From Ferruginibacter sp. (lineage in GTDB: Bacteria; Bacteroidota; Bacteroidia; Chitinophagales; Chitinophagaceae): a stretch of 64,000 nucleotides of DNA. Position numbers and translations under genes: made by a program. Below are positions 9,624 to 19,050 of this stretch, piece after piece; position 1 is the stretch's first letter; each line of letters starts with the position of its first letter. A model generated the notes under the pieces. That model was not told the DNA's origin, did no database searches, and saw only the letters and a program-made list of their open reading frames with translations. The DNA lies in assembly GCF_028288465.1 (NCBI RefSeq), contig NZ_JAQBNR010000057.1:17681-81680 (forward strand), in the 5' to 3' direction.

Positions 9624-10856
9624 ATGGAAGAAAATGAGCTGATACCACACTTATTCAGAACCGAGTACAGGAAGATAATCGCTGTGCTCTGTAAATTATT
9701 TGGCATTGAACACATCGAAATTGCCGAGGATATTACCAGTGATACGTTTTTGCGGGCATCGGAATTATGGGGTATAAAAGGCATCCCTGAAAATCCGACG
9801 GCCTGGTTATATACTGTTGCAAAAAATAAAACGAAGGATTACCTGAAGCATCATTCCCTCTTCTCTCAAAAGATAGCAAAGGACATTCAACACAATACAA
9901 TCACGGCAGATGAAATCGAAATTGATCTTTCAGGTAAAAATATAAATGATAGTGAGCTGGCTATGATGTTTGCCATTTGCGATCCCTGTATTAACGCTGA
10001 AGCACAGATAGGGCTTGCATTAAGCCTGCTTTGCGGGTTTGGAGTAGAAGAAATTGCAGATGCATTTTTAACCAATAAAGAAGTGATTTATAAACGGCTT
10101 ACCCGGGCCAAACAGAAGCTGAAAACACAATGTATTCAAATAGCCGGGCCTGGTGCAAACGACATTAATAACCGGCTGCCGCTGGTGCTCGTTACGTTGT
10201 ATCTATTGTTTAATGAAGGCTATTATTCAGCTTCCCAAAATAGTGCGTTGCGAAGAGATTTTTGTGTGGAAGCCATGCGGCTTACTTTATTGCTTGCAGA
10301 AAATGATACAACTGCAAAACCTGAAGTACATGCGTTACTGGCTTTGATGTGTTTTCATGCGTCGAGGTTTGAAGCAAGGCTCAATCAAGAGGCAGAAATT
10401 ATTTTGTACGAAGACCAGGATGAAACCCTCTGGAACCGGGAGCTGATTGACAGGGGCCGGTATTATTTAAACCTGGCGTCAAGAGGGACAGATGTTTCCA
10501 AATATCACCTGGAAGCCGCTATTGCCTGGTGGCATACCAATAAAGAAGATACGCAGGAAAAATGGGAGGGCATCTTGCAACTCTATAACAAATTATTGCA
10601 AACAGCTTATTCTCCCATTGCCGCATTAAACAGAACCTATGCCCTTGCCAAAGCCAATGGAAAAGAACAGGCCATTGCTGAAGCAGAAAAACTGCAACTG
10701 AACAGCAACCATCTCTATCATTCACTACTCGGAAACTTGTATACCGGCCTGGATAATAAAAGAGCAGTACAACATTATCAAACAGCCATCGGCCTAACCA
10801 AATCAAGAACAGTAAAGGCCGCTCTCACACAAACTATGAACCGGCTTATGTATTGA
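9624..10856 (+). CDS. ECF42-type RNA polymerase sigma factor with C-terminal extension
   Basis: A 410-residue protein, far longer than a minimal ECF sigma factor (about 180). Region 2 is near the N-terminus (HIEIAEDITSDTFLRA, NPTAWLYTVAKNKTKDYL) and region 4 near residues 135-180 (LALSLLCGFGVEEIADAFL, KRLTRAKQKLK). A long helical TPR-like C-terminal extension follows (LLFNEGYYSAS, ALLALMCFHASR, PIAALNRTYALAKANG, SLLGNLYTGLDNKRA). This build plus the YCII neighbour is characteristic of group ECF42, which lacks an anti-sigma factor; the extension is thought to control activity. I chose ATG 9624 (MEENELIPHLF). A longer frame from a TTG at 9585 would translate through the hairpin. Confidence 0.85.
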   Translation: MEENELIPHLFRTEYRKIIAVLCKLFGIEHIEIAEDITSDTFLRASELWGIKGIPENPTAWLYTVAKNKTKDYLKHHSLFSQKIAKDIQHNTITADEIEIDLSGKNINDSELAMMFAICDPCINAEAQIGLALSLLCGFGVEEIADAFLTNKEVIYKRLTRAKQKLKTQCIQIAGPGANDINNRLPLVLVTLYLLFNEGYYSASQNSALRRDFCVEAMRLTLLLAENDTTAKPEVHALLALMCFHASRFEARLNQEAEIILYEDQDETLWNRELIDRGRYYLNLASRGTDVSKYHLEAAIAWWHTNKEDTQEKWEGILQLYNKLLQTAYSPIAALNRTYALAKANGKEQAIAEAEKLQLNSNHLYHSLLGNLYTGLDNKRAVQHYQTAIGLTKSRTVKAALTQTMNRLMY

Positions 10857-10970
10857 AATCATTGGCTACTTTTCACCCGGTTAATTCATTTTATTAATTA
10901 CAACTATCGCCCGGTTATTTTTAAATACATTCTTAAAAAATGTTGAGGTTTTAAATTGATAAACTATTAA

Positions 10971-10978
10971 TAGATTTG
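10971..10978 (+). promoter_or_regulatory. Putative -7 box upstream of GH110 gene
   Basis: TAGATTTG matches the Bacteroidota -7 consensus TAnnTTTG exactly and lies 76 bases before the ATG. No well-placed -33 TTTG was found, so support is from one element only. Confidence 0.35.
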
Positions 10979-11053
10979 TTTGCAAGAACCGTAAAATAAA
11001 ACAGCATAATAAATTTACTCCAGACCGGTTGCGTAACAGCTCAAACCTTTAAA

Positions 11054-12898
11054 ATGAAACAAAAGATTGCACTCTGTTTACTAACATCACTCATTTTTTT
11101 TAATACACTCATTGCACAGGATACTGTTAGTGTTGCCGGATTTGGCTATAAACCCGACTCAAGAATAAATGCAGTTCCTTTTGTACAAAAGGCAATTGCT
11201 GCCTGTAAAAAAAATGGCACTAAGGTATTGGTATTCCCCAAAGGCCGCTACGATTTTTGGCCCCAGTACGTTACGGAAAAATTGTATTACGAATCCAACA
11301 CAGATGTTATACCGTTTCGCCGTTGCCCTATTTTATTTGAAGGGGTGAACAATTTAATGGTGGACTGCAGTGGCAGCGAATTTATATTTCACGACAGGAT
11401 GCAGCCTTTTACCATTGACAACTGCAACAACATCACCATCCGCAATGTTAGCATTGACTGGGATATTCCATTGACTGCCCAGGCACAAATTATAGTGGTA
11501 ACAAATGAATACATAGATATTGCCATCAATGCAACTGAATCTCCTTTTATAATTGAAAAGGGTAAACTGGTATTTGTTGGAGAAGGCTGGAAAAGTGAAT
11601 GGTGGGGCGTAATGGAATTTGATAAAGTAACAAAACTGGTAGCGCCCGGCACAGGCGACGAAGGCTGTCTTGGCGGAGGCTATGATGGTTACACAGCCGC
11701 TATTCTACATGATGGATTGGTAAGGCTTAACTATAATTTTAAACGTAAGCCTGCAGTTGGAAACTACTTAGTGTTAAGACACAGCGCCCGCGATCATGCC
11801 GGTACATTTATTACCGGTAGTAAAAATGTGACCATTGAAAACATGGACATGTATCACAATGCCGGGCTTGGAATTTTAAGCCAGTATTCAGAAAACCTGA
11901 CTTTTAGAAAAGTAAGCGCTGTACCCAATCCTGCTAAAGACCGCATACTGAGCGGTCATGATGACGGGTTGCATTTTTCCAACTGCAAGGGGCAAATTAC
12001 GGTAGACAGTTGCCGGTTCGCAGCCCTGATGGATGACCCGGTTAATGTACATGGTACAAGCGTACAGGTCATTGAAAAACTGGGGGATAAAAAATTGTTG
12101 TGCAAACTGATGCATGAACAAAGCATCGGTTTTACCTGGGCAAACGCAGGTGAGAAGGTTGGCTTTATTGAAAACGAAGCCATGAATACTTTTGCGACGG
12201 GCATCGTAGAATCATGGAGAGCAAGAGACTCCGTGCTTTTTGAAATCAGTTTTAAAGAAGCTTTGCCGGCAGCTCTTGCAGCAGGAGATGCATTGGAGAA
12301 TTTGACCTGGGTGCCCGACGTGCTGATAAAAAATAGCTTCTTCGGAAGTAATCGTGCCCGCGGTATTTTAATGTCTACTCCGGGTAAAGTGGTGATTGAA
12401 AATAATGTGTTTGAATCCAGTGGTTCGGCCATCTTAATTCCCGGAGACGCCAATGGCTGGTTTGAAAGCGGTGCTGTAAAAGATGTGACTATCCGTAATA
12501 ATACTTTTAATGATCCCTGTCTGACTTCGATGTACCAGTTTTGCGAAGGCATTATCAGTATCGATCCTGAAATACCGAAAATGGATATTGCCAAGCCATT
12601 TCACCGCAACATACGGATAGAAGGTAATACTTTTAACCCGTTTGATTATCCTGTACTGTATGCCAAATCAACCGAAGGTTTGTATTTCAATAATAACATC
12701 ATCCGTCGCTCCAACAGGTTTACGCCATTTCACAAACGGCAGTTTATGATTACGCTGGAAGCCTGTAAAAAAATAGAAATTGCCGGCAACAAACTGGAAG
12801 GTGATGTGTTGGGAAAAAATATACGGTTGGTGGGCACGCCGGTTTCATCAGTTAAACTGGGGAAAAAGCAGGGTATTGTTATTGCTGGTAAACAGTGA
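11054..12898 (+). CDS. GH110 alpha-1,3-galactosidase
   Basis: A 614-residue protein with signal peptide (IALCLLTSLIFFNTLIAQ). It is a right-handed beta-helix enzyme of glycoside hydrolase family 110, which removes terminal alpha-1,3-linked galactose (for example from B-antigen or related glycans) with inversion. Seen: SGHDDGLHFSNC with acidic residues at 303/304, and MDDPVNVHGTSV with D327 and D328. The 23-residue spacing from D304 to D327 fits the known catalytic Asp arrangement of the family. Length agrees with family members (about 600). Asn-rich helix coils follow (TIRNNTF, IRIEGNTFNPF). No SusCD pair or other glycosidase lies nearby, so it is not in a visible polysaccharide locus. Probably periplasmic or surface located. 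Confidence 0.85.
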   Translation: MKQKIALCLLTSLIFFNTLIAQDTVSVAGFGYKPDSRINAVPFVQKAIAACKKNGTKVLVFPKGRYDFWPQYVTEKLYYESNTDVIPFRRCPILFEGVNNLMVDCSGSEFIFHDRMQPFTIDNCNNITIRNVSIDWDIPLTAQAQIIVVTNEYIDIAINATESPFIIEKGKLVFVGEGWKSEWWGVMEFDKVTKLVAPGTGDEGCLGGGYDGYTAAILHDGLVRLNYNFKRKPAVGNYLVLRHSARDHAGTFITGSKNVTIENMDMYHNAGLGILSQYSENLTFRKVSAVPNPAKDRILSGHDDGLHFSNCKGQITVDSCRFAALMDDPVNVHGTSVQVIEKLGDKKLLCKLMHEQSIGFTWANAGEKVGFIENEAMNTFATGIVESWRARDSVLFEISFKEALPAALAAGDALENLTWVPDVLIKNSFFGSNRARGILMSTPGKVVIENNVFESSGSAILIPGDANGWFESGAVKDVTIRNNTFNDPCLTSMYQFCEGIISIDPEIPKMDIAKPFHRNIRIEGNTFNPFDYPVLYAKSTEGLYFNNNIIRRSNRFTPFHKRQFMITLEACKKIEIAGNKLEGDVLGKNIRLVGTPVSSVKLGKKQGIVIAGKQ

Positions 12899-13237
12899 GG
12901 TTAGTTACAGCCCGGCATTTCATCTGGCAATTATTTTTTACAAATATTTTGGCTGCCTGAACACATTTAATTCCGGCAAAAAATTTTACTTTCACATTGA
13001 ATTTGATCACCGGTTATTCATCGCCATTTGATAGTTGCATAACATAAAACGATTGGTTTATGCTACCCAAAATAATTTTTGCTGCGCCGTTAAAAACCTG
13101 GAAACGAAGGCCAATATAATAACGTGAAAACTTTCTCCGGCCGTTGTTACACCCCCCTTCCTTTATTATTCGTATAACTAAATCTATTGCGGCCGTTCCT
13201 GCCTTCACATTATTATTGAATACTTAAATCGTTTTGT
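12899..13237 (+). other. Intergenic gap of 339 bases
   Basis: Holds the 3' end of the GH110 unit and the expected promoter of phhA. No RNA gene, strong hairpin or plausible small protein is visible. Confidence 0.45.
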
Positions 13238-13969
13238 ATGATTTCGCAACGCTATGAATTATATACTCCTGTTGAGCAACATACCTGGATGTTGTTATTC
13301 GAAAGACAATTGAAAGCGGTTGAAGAATTTGCCTACCGTAACTTTTTAACCGGTATTCAGCAACTCAATTTTACCGCGTCGGCCATCCCCGATTTTAATG
13401 ACGTGAATGAGCGGCTCCGTAACATTACCGGATGGAGCATATTTGCCGTACCGGGATTGATTGACAATGATTATTTTTTTGAAAAAATCCACCAGCGACA
13501 ATTCGCCGCAACCACCTGGATACGCAAACCCGAAAACCTGGATTACCTGGAAGAGCCGGATATGTTTCATGATGTATTCGGGCATGTGCCTATGCTGACC
13601 GACCAATACATCTGCGATTATTTGCTGGGGTTATCTGCCATTGCAAAAAATTATATGACAAATGAAGAAGTAATTAAAGCTATTGCCAGGTTGTACTGGT
13701 ATACCATCGAGTTTGGTTTGGTAAAAGAAAATAACGAACTAAAGATTTACGGCGCCGGCATTTTAAGTTCCATAGGCGAAACAAGTTATGCGTTATCTGA
13801 CACGCCTGCAAGAGTTCCTTTCGATGTAATGCAAATAATTGACACGCCTTACATCAAAGACAGTTTTCAAAAACAATATTTTGTGCTGGATGATATGCAG
13901 CAACTAAAGGAATGTTTGCCGCAACTGGCGATGCACTTTCAGCAAGCTTATGGCAATGGTGCTGTTTAA
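13238..13969 (+). CDS. phhA: Phenylalanine 4-hydroxylase
   Basis: This 243-residue protein belongs to the pterin-dependent aromatic amino acid hydroxylases. It converts L-phenylalanine to L-tyrosine with tetrahydropterin, O2 and non-heme Fe(II). Seen: PDMFHDVFGHVPML carrying the iron ligands H111 and H116, and YTIEFGLVKE carrying the third ligand E158; also FAVPGLI and ETSYALSD. The length fits the monomeric bacterial enzymes without regulatory ACT domain. It is monocistronic: 339 bases follow the upstream gene and a bidirectional terminator follows. It could serve tyrosine synthesis or phenylalanine catabolism; no other catabolic gene is nearby. Confidence 0.95.
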   Translation: MISQRYELYTPVEQHTWMLLFERQLKAVEEFAYRNFLTGIQQLNFTASAIPDFNDVNERLRNITGWSIFAVPGLIDNDYFFEKIHQRQFAATTWIRKPENLDYLEEPDMFHDVFGHVPMLTDQYICDYLLGLSAIAKNYMTNEEVIKAIARLYWYTIEFGLVKENNELKIYGAGILSSIGETSYALSDTPARVPFDVMQIIDTPYIKDSFQKQYFVLDDMQQLKECLPQLAMHFQQAYGNGAV

Positions 13970-14008
13970 AAAATGTAGATAACCATGTTAAATTATCCAC
14001 TACAAAAA

Positions 14009-14043
14009 ATCGTTATCTCCTCGCATTGCGGGAAGATAACGAT
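14009..14043. terminator. Bidirectional terminator between phhA and SDR gene
   Basis: A long hairpin: outer 10-bp perfect stem (14009-14018 with 14034-14043) and an inner TCC/CGC stem with one bulge. An A-run at 14003-14009 gives a T-run on the minus strand. It lies between convergent genes. Confidence 0.8.
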
Positions 14044-14057
14044 GTATAAAAGTGTTA

Positions 14058-14771
14058 TTATTTTCCGGGAGAAGATGGTCTTACTTCAATCTTGCTGGGC
14101 AGCGTTCTTGGATTCATGTGTAACAGGTCTGCTACCATCTGGCCAATGTCTTCCGGCTGTATTTTCCAGGCGTCTGCTTCGCTGGGTGTGTGGTCGTTAA
14201 AATGAGTAGCAACTGAGCCCGGCATGATGGTGGATACCTTGATACCATATTGCCGAAGGTCCAGCATAATGGCCTGGGTAAACCCAACCAGCCCGAATTT
14301 GCTGGCGTTGTAACCGGAAGCTGTTGCGAAGAAATTAGTACCCGCCAGGCTCGCAATGGTAATGATGTATCCTTTGGATTGTTTCAGCGGCTCAATGCAA
14401 GCTTTAACGCTGTTGAATACGCCGGTTAAGTTGGTGTCAATCATCTCGTGCCATTCCGCTTCAGATAAGGTTTCAATGGAAGCAAAATGCCCAACGCCGG
14501 CATTGGCCACCAATACATCCAGCTGCCCGAAATGATCAGTCACCTCTTTTACAGCCTTAGTTTCAGAAGCCAGTGTGCTGACTTCTGATTGCAATGCGAG
14601 TACTCTTGAAGGATCACTGCTGAGCGAGGCTGCTGCCTTTTTTGCTGCTTCCAGGCTGCGGCTGGTAATGGCAACCCGCATGCCGTTGTCAATTAAAATT
14701 TTTGCTATGCCATAGCCAATACCCTTGCTGCCGCCGGTAATGTAGGCTACCTGATCTTTTAAATCATTCAT
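14058..14771 (-). CDS. Short-chain dehydrogenase/reductase
   Basis: A 237-residue classical SDR. Seen: the Rossmann cofactor motif ITGGSKGIGYGIAK (TGxxxGxG), the NAGVG structural motif, the Ser of the catalytic triad in IASLAG, and YNASKFG (YxxxK). This is the FabG-like subgroup that oxidises or reduces hydroxyl/keto groups with NAD(P)(H). Substrate cannot be told. It is transcribed convergently to phhA and shares its terminator; upstream there is about 220 bases to the divergent toxin-antitoxin pair. Confidence 0.9.
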   Translation of the reverse strand: MNDLKDQVAYITGGSKGIGYGIAKILIDNGMRVAITSRSLEAAKKAAASLSSDPSRVLALQSEVSTLASETKAVKEVTDHFGQLDVLVANAGVGHFASIETLSEAEWHEMIDTNLTGVFNSVKACIEPLKQSKGYIITIASLAGTNFFATASGYNASKFGLVGFTQAIMLDLRQYGIKVSTIMPGSVATHFNDHTPSEADAWKIQPEDIGQMVADLLHMNPRTLPSKIEVRPSSPGK

Positions 14772-14990
14772 GTTGTTGTTTATTTTATTGTACTCAATTT
14801 TTGTGCCTGCAAGGTAAAATAATCGGGGTAGCTAACAAGGGGAAATGTTTGTTGGTGGAGTAAATCGCCTGCCACATTTCGGCTTATAAATTCAACCATA
14901 AAGCGGGAAGCGAATAAGCAAATATGAAACAGGCGTTTAAAGCACAGGCATTTTGAAAAATAAGGTAACTTTATTTGCCAAAAGATAAAT

Positions 14991-15179
14991 ATGTCAAAAG
15001 AAGAAATTAAATACGAAATCAGCAAGGTGTTAGACCGCTTTCCGGATAAAGCTCTTGAAGAGCTATTGACCTGGCTAAAAGAAATAGAGGCAAAGCAGGA
15101 ATCAATTACGCCGCTCACATCTTCACTTTATAAAATTTTAGAGGAAGATAAAGAACTACTAACAAGGCTCGCTCAATGA
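14991..15179 (+). CDS. Small antitoxin-like protein paired with Doc
   Basis: A 62-residue, charged, helical protein (KYEISKVLDRFPDKALEELL) without a recognisable DNA-binding domain. Its stop codon overlaps the start of the Doc gene (ATGA at 15176-15179), the usual arrangement of an antitoxin with its toxin. It resembles short antitoxins in which an N-terminal helical part precedes a flexible toxin-binding tail (SSLYKILEEDKELLTRLAQ). The antitoxin call rests mainly on position; sequence alone would leave it hypothetical. Confidence 0.65.
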   Translation: MSKEEIKYEISKVLDRFPDKALEELLTWLKEIEAKQESITPLTSSLYKILEEDKELLTRLAQ

Positions 15180-15547
15180 TTTCCGTAAAAGAAACTGAAG
15201 CAATTCATTCCATACTCATTGAACAGTTTGGAGGTTCAAATGGAATCCGCGATTTATCAGGATTAGAGTCAGCATTAGCCAGGCCGTTTCAAACTTTTGC
15301 AGGCACTGATCTGTATCCAACGCCCATACACAAAGCCGCAGCGTTAATCGAAAGTTTACTGATTAACCATCCCTTTATTGATGGCAATAAGCGAACAGGT
15401 TATGTAATGATGCGGATGTTGCTTATCAAAAACGGATTGGACATTCATGCATCGCAGGATGAGAAATATATTTTCGTCGTCAACATCGCATCCGGCCTCA
15501 CAACAACAGAAGAGATTATAGATTGGCTCACAGCGCACGTGAAATAA
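15176..15547 (+). CDS. doc: Death-on-curing (Doc/Fic) family toxin
   Basis: A 123-residue Fic-fold protein with the active-site motif HPFIDGNKRTGYVMM (HxFx(D/N)GNKRxG). Doc enzymes phosphorylate EF-Tu and stop translation; most others in the family AMPylate targets. The length and the DLSGLESALARP start match type II Doc toxins. It is translationally coupled by a 4-base overlap to the small upstream gene and ends at a strong terminator shared with the convergent gene. Confidence 0.88.
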   Translation: MISVKETEAIHSILIEQFGGSNGIRDLSGLESALARPFQTFAGTDLYPTPIHKAAALIESLLINHPFIDGNKRTGYVMMRMLLIKNGLDIHASQDEKYIFVVNIASGLTTTEEIIDWLTAHVK

Positions 15548-15597
15548 AAAGGCTGCCGGTCTTTGAAGTAATTTCACTTCAAAGACCGGCAGCCTTT
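15548..15597. terminator. Bidirectional terminator with 22-bp perfect stem
   Basis: Arms 15548-15569 and 15576-15597 are perfect inverted repeats around the 6-base loop AATTTC. The outer bases are A-run and T-run, so it can work for both the Doc gene (plus) and the propeller gene (minus). Confidence 0.92.
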
Positions 15598-15609
15598 CAA
15601 AACATCTTT

Positions 15610-18600
15610 CTATTTCTTCCAGATAACACCCAAACCTGCATCCCAGAACATCTTATTTACCAGCGGAATGGAGCTGACTATTTCATCGCGACGGGTTTTT
15701 AATTTGGCCCATTGTGCATTTAATTCTTTTTGCAAATCAAGCGAAGGTTGATTTACATGTGGTATTTCGCTTTCCGTCTGGTTTACTAAAAACTGGTAAT
15801 CGGTTAAAAATTTAGCCGGAAAGTTTTCGGCATCATCATACGCTTTTGATTTGCGTTGTACCATGTCTTCATCCCAGGCTTTCATTTTTTTCACCAGGTC
15901 TTTCGCCGCCGTTTTTGCTGCAGTATATTTTTCATCTGCCGGCAGGCTGGCTAACACACTCTCCAATTGTTGCTGCTGGCTATGCATGGTATTGGTGTTG
16001 TTGTACATGGTGGTTAGTTCCTGTTCCATGGCCGTCATTACTTCGTTGTATTGTTGGTACTCCGCAGCGGTAGTGGTATACAAAGGATTGGCAAGTATGG
16101 TGGCAGTTGTAGTAGCCGGCTGGGCGCCCGTTTTGAGCGTGACAGTGTAGTTTCCCGGTGCAGCCTTATGACCACGGTAACTGCCTTCCACATACACATC
16201 CTGTACACCGGGGATAGTGGTGTAACGCATATCCCAGACAAACCGGTTTACGCCTTTGTTTTTTGACAGCACAGGTTCTTCTGCAGGAGCGCCATCGTAT
16301 TTTTTGTAATTGCTGTCAGGCTTTGAAGTAAAGCTGCGCACCAAATTGCCAGTCGCATCTTTTATTATCAGGGTAAGTTCGGTTGTTGAATCTTTCAGTT
16401 CAGGCAACTGGTAATACAACACGACCCCGGTTGAAGGATTTACTCCCCTGAATGGTGCAGCACCTTTAAAACTGGCTTTGGTTTCATCCAGTTCACTGCT
16501 GCCGTTTACAAGGTAAGCCGGAGTTGGCTGAAACAGGGAGAAAGAAGCGGCTTCTTTTTTGTATTGGCGAATCAGCGACAAATCATCCAAAATCCAGAAA
16601 GACCTTCCTGAAGTGGCAGCAATTAAATTATTCTGGTGTATACGCAGATCGGTAATGGGTGTAACCGGCAGATTCAATTGAAAAGGAGTCCAGTCTTTAC
16701 CGCCGTTCAATGACATATACAACCCCGTTTCGGTACCGGCAGACAGCAAATCTTTTCTTTTATCATCTTCTCTTACCACCCTGGTAAAAGCGCCGGAAGG
16801 AATGCCGTTATTTATTTTTGTCCAGGTTTTACCATAGTCGGTAGTTTTGTATAAACCCGGTGTATGGTCACTGAATTTGTAGCGGGTGGTAGCGATGTAA
16901 GCGGTGGCTTTATCAAATGGCGAAACTTCAATCGCGTTGATTAAACATTCCTGTAAACCCGCCGGCGTAATATTTAGCCAATGCGATCCGTTGTCTCTTG
17001 TTATATACACATAACCATCATCACTGCCGGTGTATATCACACCTTTTTCCAACGGCGACTCCATGATATAACTGAGTGTGCCGTAGTTTTCTGCGCCAAC
17101 TCCCTCGTTGGTATAGGGCACACCGGCCCTGCCTTGTTTGTCTTTTTCATTTCTTGTCAGGTCAGGCGAAGCTTCCGACCAGGTTTTACCCATATCCGAC
17201 GTGCGCAGTAAACATTGTGCACCATGATAAAAAACAGCGGGGTCATGCTTGCTGCAAATGATGGGTGCATTCCAGTTAAACCGGTACTTCATGTCTTTGG
17301 CATCACGCGATAAATATTGAATGGGCGCAGCCATTATATTGGTACCGGCCTTAGCCTTGCTATCCAGCAACTGAATGCCACCTTCGTAACTGCTACCCAT
17401 TGCAAACCGTGGATCATCGGGGTTAAAAGCGATGAATGCACTTTCGCCTCCGGCAGAAGAAGTCCAGCTGCTGGTGCCAATGCCGCTGGCATCAAATTCC
17501 CTGCTGGCAATGTTTACAGAACTATTGTCTTGCTGACCGGCATAAATATGATACGGGAACTGGTTGTCTACATTGATGCGGTAAAACTGTGCAGTGGGTT
17601 GATTGTTCTGGCTGCTCCAGGATTTACCCCCGTTAAAAGTGATGGCTGATCCGCCATCATCAGAAATGATCATGTTTTTGGAGTTGGCAGGATTGATCCA
17701 CAGGTTATGATGATCGCCATGTGTGGCGGAAACATCCTCCCATGTTTTACCACCGTCTGTTGAACGCATGGACGGCGCACTCATCACATACACCGTATTT
17801 TCATTCAACGGATCTGTAAACAGTTTAATGTAGTACCAGGCTCTTTGTATCAGGCGATGATCGCTGGAAACCTGGCTCCAGGTTTTACCTGCATTCTCGC
17901 TCACATACATACCGCCCGCTTCTTTTTCAAAATCACTTTCTATCAGGGCATATACTTTTTCAGAATTGGACCGGCAAACACCAATGGACATTTTACCCAT
18001 CTCCTTGGGCAGACCTTCTTTCATTTTTTCCCAATGTTCACCTTCATCAACCGATTTGTACAAGCCGCTGCCGGGGCCACCGCTGATTACTTTCCAGGGC
18101 AGGCGGCCATGCTCCCACATAGATGCGTACAATATCCTCGGGTTATTCATATCCATCGATAAATCGGTGCAACCTGTTTTATCATCTACATACAAAACGT
18201 TTTTCCAGGTAGCGCCACCATCAATGGATTTATAAATGCCCCGTTCCTTTGTTTTGCTGTATAATGCGCCCTGTGCCGCAACGTAAACAATGTTGGGATC
18301 TTTGGGATGTATTACAATCCGGGCAATGTGTTGCGTCAGATCAAGGCCAATTTTCTTCCAGGTTTTTCCTGCATCGGTTGATTTGTACACACCGTCACCA
18401 CCGTGCGTCATTACGCCCCGTACAGCATGCTCGCCCATGCCCACATACACTACGTTGGGGTCACTTTCTGCAACACTAACGGCGCCCACAGAACCGGTTC
18501 TGAAAAAGCTATCGGAAATATTGTTCCAGGTAATACCCATGTCTTCTGTTTTCCATACACCACCGCCGGTAGTGCCCTGGTAATATACGGAAGGATTGCC

Positions 18601-18774
18601 CACTACGCCGGTAGCTGCCACAGAACGGCCACCACGAAATGGCCCGATAGAACGCCATTTGACCGGTTTAAAATAATTGTTGAGATTGTTGGATGTAGTG
18701 TCAGTTTTTTGTTGTGCGACAGCACCAATACAAAAACTGAGGAATAGAAAGGAGATAAGCAGTTGCCTGGTCAT
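15610..18774 (-). CDS. Secreted BNR/VPS10-type beta-propeller protein
   Basis: A 1054-residue protein with signal peptide (QLLISFLFLSFCIGAVAQ). Its N-terminal two thirds contain many Asp-box/BNR repeats of the S-x-D-x-G-x-T-W kind (STDAGKTWKKI, SIDGGATWKN, STDGGKTWEDV, TTDYGKTWTKI). These form sortilin/VPS10-like propellers. It begins with WRSIGPFRGGRSVA and TGGGVWKTEDMG, a pattern common in Bacteroidota proteins annotated as glycosyl hydrolase or VPS10 domain protein. The C-terminal part includes a beta-sandwich (APAEEPVLSKNKGVNRFVWD) and a helical region. No catalytic glycosidase residues are evident, so I prefer a structural or binding role. No T9SS tail is present. Confidence 0.8.
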   Translation of the reverse strand: MTRQLLISFLFLSFCIGAVAQQKTDTTSNNLNNYFKPVKWRSIGPFRGGRSVAATGVVGNPSVYYQGTTGGGVWKTEDMGITWNNISDSFFRTGSVGAVSVAESDPNVVYVGMGEHAVRGVMTHGGDGVYKSTDAGKTWKKIGLDLTQHIARIVIHPKDPNIVYVAAQGALYSKTKERGIYKSIDGGATWKNVLYVDDKTGCTDLSMDMNNPRILYASMWEHGRLPWKVISGGPGSGLYKSVDEGEHWEKMKEGLPKEMGKMSIGVCRSNSEKVYALIESDFEKEAGGMYVSENAGKTWSQVSSDHRLIQRAWYYIKLFTDPLNENTVYVMSAPSMRSTDGGKTWEDVSATHGDHHNLWINPANSKNMIISDDGGSAITFNGGKSWSSQNNQPTAQFYRINVDNQFPYHIYAGQQDNSSVNIASREFDASGIGTSSWTSSAGGESAFIAFNPDDPRFAMGSSYEGGIQLLDSKAKAGTNIMAAPIQYLSRDAKDMKYRFNWNAPIICSKHDPAVFYHGAQCLLRTSDMGKTWSEASPDLTRNEKDKQGRAGVPYTNEGVGAENYGTLSYIMESPLEKGVIYTGSDDGYVYITRDNGSHWLNITPAGLQECLINAIEVSPFDKATAYIATTRYKFSDHTPGLYKTTDYGKTWTKINNGIPSGAFTRVVREDDKRKDLLSAGTETGLYMSLNGGKDWTPFQLNLPVTPITDLRIHQNNLIAATSGRSFWILDDLSLIRQYKKEAASFSLFQPTPAYLVNGSSELDETKASFKGAAPFRGVNPSTGVVLYYQLPELKDSTTELTLIIKDATGNLVRSFTSKPDSNYKKYDGAPAEEPVLSKNKGVNRFVWDMRYTTIPGVQDVYVEGSYRGHKAAPGNYTVTLKTGAQPATTTATILANPLYTTTAAEYQQYNEVMTAMEQELTTMYNNTNTMHSQQQQLESVLASLPADEKYTAAKTAAKDLVKKMKAWDEDMVQRKSKAYDDAENFPAKFLTDYQFLVNQTESEIPHVNQPSLDLQKELNAQWAKLKTRRDEIVSSIPLVNKMFWDAGLGVIWKK

Positions 18775-19050
18775 GGGAATAAAATTGAACGTGAAATATA
18801 AATCTTATTTGCAAATATCCATGTGGCAATCAAACATTTCTTTGCGTTTTTTGCAACGCAAGGCTATAAAATAAAGTGTTTTGTAGTTTGGAACAAGCAG
18901 TAGTCTTTCATGGCTTCATAGTTGTGTCACTCACTTTTACTGCATACCTTTTGGCAACTTTTTCCGAAGCGTATCTATCAACGAAGAACATAATGCGACC
19001 GCAGTCGTGGCGCTGTGTTGCTTTAAGACAGTATTGATAGCAGTTTTATT

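Noticed and set aside
13060..13119. Twenty-codon leader frame before phhA
   Set aside because: It has only one Phe and no Tyr run, no fitting promoter or hairpin; no reason to see attenuation.
15846..18747. Several plus-strand frames opposite the BNR/VPS10 gene
   Set aside because: They are antisense shadows of a clear 1054-residue propeller protein with many Asp-box repeats.
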